A DNA stretch of 14,745 bases. Origin: Alphaproteobacteria bacterium (GTDB lineage Bacteria > Pseudomonadota > Alphaproteobacteria > SMXP01). The DNA is taken from assembly GCA_021774995.1 (NCBI GenBank), contig JAJFIM010000488.1, positions 1-14,745 on the forward strand, given 5' to 3'. Both the position numbers and the translations under genes were made by a program. Shown here piece after piece: positions 14,218-14,745 of this stretch; the first letter of the stretch is position 1, and every line of letters begins with the position of its first letter. The notes below the pieces were generated by a model. It was given only the letters and a program-made list of their open reading frames with translations, had not been told where the DNA came from and did no database searches.

Positions 14218-14745
14218 GCTTCTCTTTCTTTTTGGAAGTCTTTTGCCGCGTTCACCGGTTCGGCCAGTTCCGGGGCCAATACGGCCAGGGCCTTGCGGCA
14301 GTCGGACAGAATTTGATCGGACAGCGCCGGATCATTCACGGCGCGCGCGAGGGCGAGGCCGCCAATTGTCATGGAAAACAGCGCCAAATGCGGATCATTC
14401 GCCGCAGTTTCGGGTGCGGCGGCGTTGAGTTTTGCGGCCCATAATTCGGTCATCTTTTTGGTGAGCCGTGTGAAAGCCGCCTGCAATTCCGGATCGGCCC
14501 GGGCCGCATCGCTCAAATGCGCGGCGATGGGGCAGCCCTCCGCCAGATTATCGCGGTGGCCGGCGCTGAGATAATGCCGGAATTGCTTGAGCATCTGCCG
14601 GCGGGACGCTTGCGTGCTGCGCGTTTTGAGCGATTCCGGATTTGCTTTTGGAATCACGCCCAGGAGGCAGGCTTCAAAGAGCGCTTCTTTCGAGGGGAAA
14701 TGGGCGTAAAACCCGCCCCGCGTGAGGCCTGCGTCAGACATGATG
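14214..14745 (-). CDS. TetR/AcrR-family regulator, N-terminus outside window
   Basis: The visible 176 residues (from ATC at 14744) begin inside the DNA-binding domain: IMSDAGLTRGGFYAHFPSKEALFEA is the end of a TetR helix-turn-helix, where IM is followed by the turn and recognition helix. The ATG at 14741 is therefore an internal methionine and not the start; about 25-35 residues are missing to the right. The rest is a helical ligand domain with GCPIAAHLSDAARADPELQ, common in TetR regulators of the AcrR/YcdC type. No ligand can be named. Its stop codon overlaps the start of the tandem-hotdog gene (ATGA), so it probably regulates its own operon. Confidence 0.88.
   Translation of the reverse strand, partial: IMSDAGLTRGGFYAHFPSKEALFEACLLGVIPKANPESLKTRSTQASRRQMLKQFRHYLSAGHRDNLAEGCPIAAHLSDAARADPELQAAFTRLTKKMTELWAAKLNAAAPETAANDPHLALFSMTIGGLALARAVNDPALSDQILSDCRKALAVLAPELAEPVNAAKDFQKEREA

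Noticed and set aside
14214..14741. Complete 175-aa TetR gene starting at ATG 14741
   Set aside because: The methionine lies inside the helix-turn-helix and the frame stays open to the window edge, so the real start is outside.

Overview
The window looks like chromosomal DNA of an alphaproteobacterium with moderately high GC. The evidence is a TIGR02186-type transmembrane protein (a family I know from alphaproteobacteria), a Sel1-repeat protein with the N-terminal WSVKGIEPEAR...GMTLGQWLN signature of PodJ-like polar proteins, and a MerR regulator leading a fatty-acid degradation cluster. The genus cannot be read from the sequence. Genes are tightly packed. I see no tRNA, rRNA, insertion sequence, CRISPR array or phage gene, and no gene-free stretch longer than 300 bases.

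Left part (1-3859). A partial hotdog (PaaI-type) thioesterase on the minus strand diverges from a TetR-family regulator (478-1134) across a 215-base region holding a TATAAT box and an inverted repeat. Three minus-strand membrane genes follow, read from right to left: a TSUP (TauE/SafE) anion exporter, the TIGR02186 protein joined to it by an ATGA stop/start overlap, and, after 127 bases, a TVP38/DedA-type (VTT) membrane protein. The region upstream of the exporter holds two inverted repeats, and the VTT gene has a 10-bp stem-loop just before its ribosome binding site.

Middle (3860-6271). A PodJ-like protein with a cytoplasmic coiled coil, one membrane span and Sel1 repeats beyond the membrane is transcribed away from the MerR regulator. 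Their shared region contains a 16-bp perfect palindrome that lies inside the 17-bp spacer of a good sigma70-type promoter for merR.

Right part (6272-13222). merR, a 596-aa acyl-CoA dehydrogenase of the DmdC-like type, a 385-aa LCAD-like acyl-CoA dehydrogenase, a thiolase and a two-domain enoyl-CoA hydratase/3-hydroxyacyl-CoA dehydrogenase run in one direction with short gaps or overlaps. Together they supply all four chemical steps of one beta-oxidation turn: oxidation, hydration, second oxidation and thiolysis. Acyl-CoA synthetase and ETF would have to come from elsewhere. The MerR regulator probably controls this cluster. A second perfect palindrome (20 bp) sits just before the last gene.

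Right end (13227-14745). A terminator-like hairpin ends a convergent minus-strand pair: a TetR-family regulator cut by the window end, translationally coupled through ATGA to a tandem-hotdog thioesterase-like protein. Most of the window is ordinary metabolic and membrane chromosome. The items most worth a second look are the regulatory palindromes, the uncharacterised TSUP/TIGR02186 pair and the leader stem-loop of the VTT gene.
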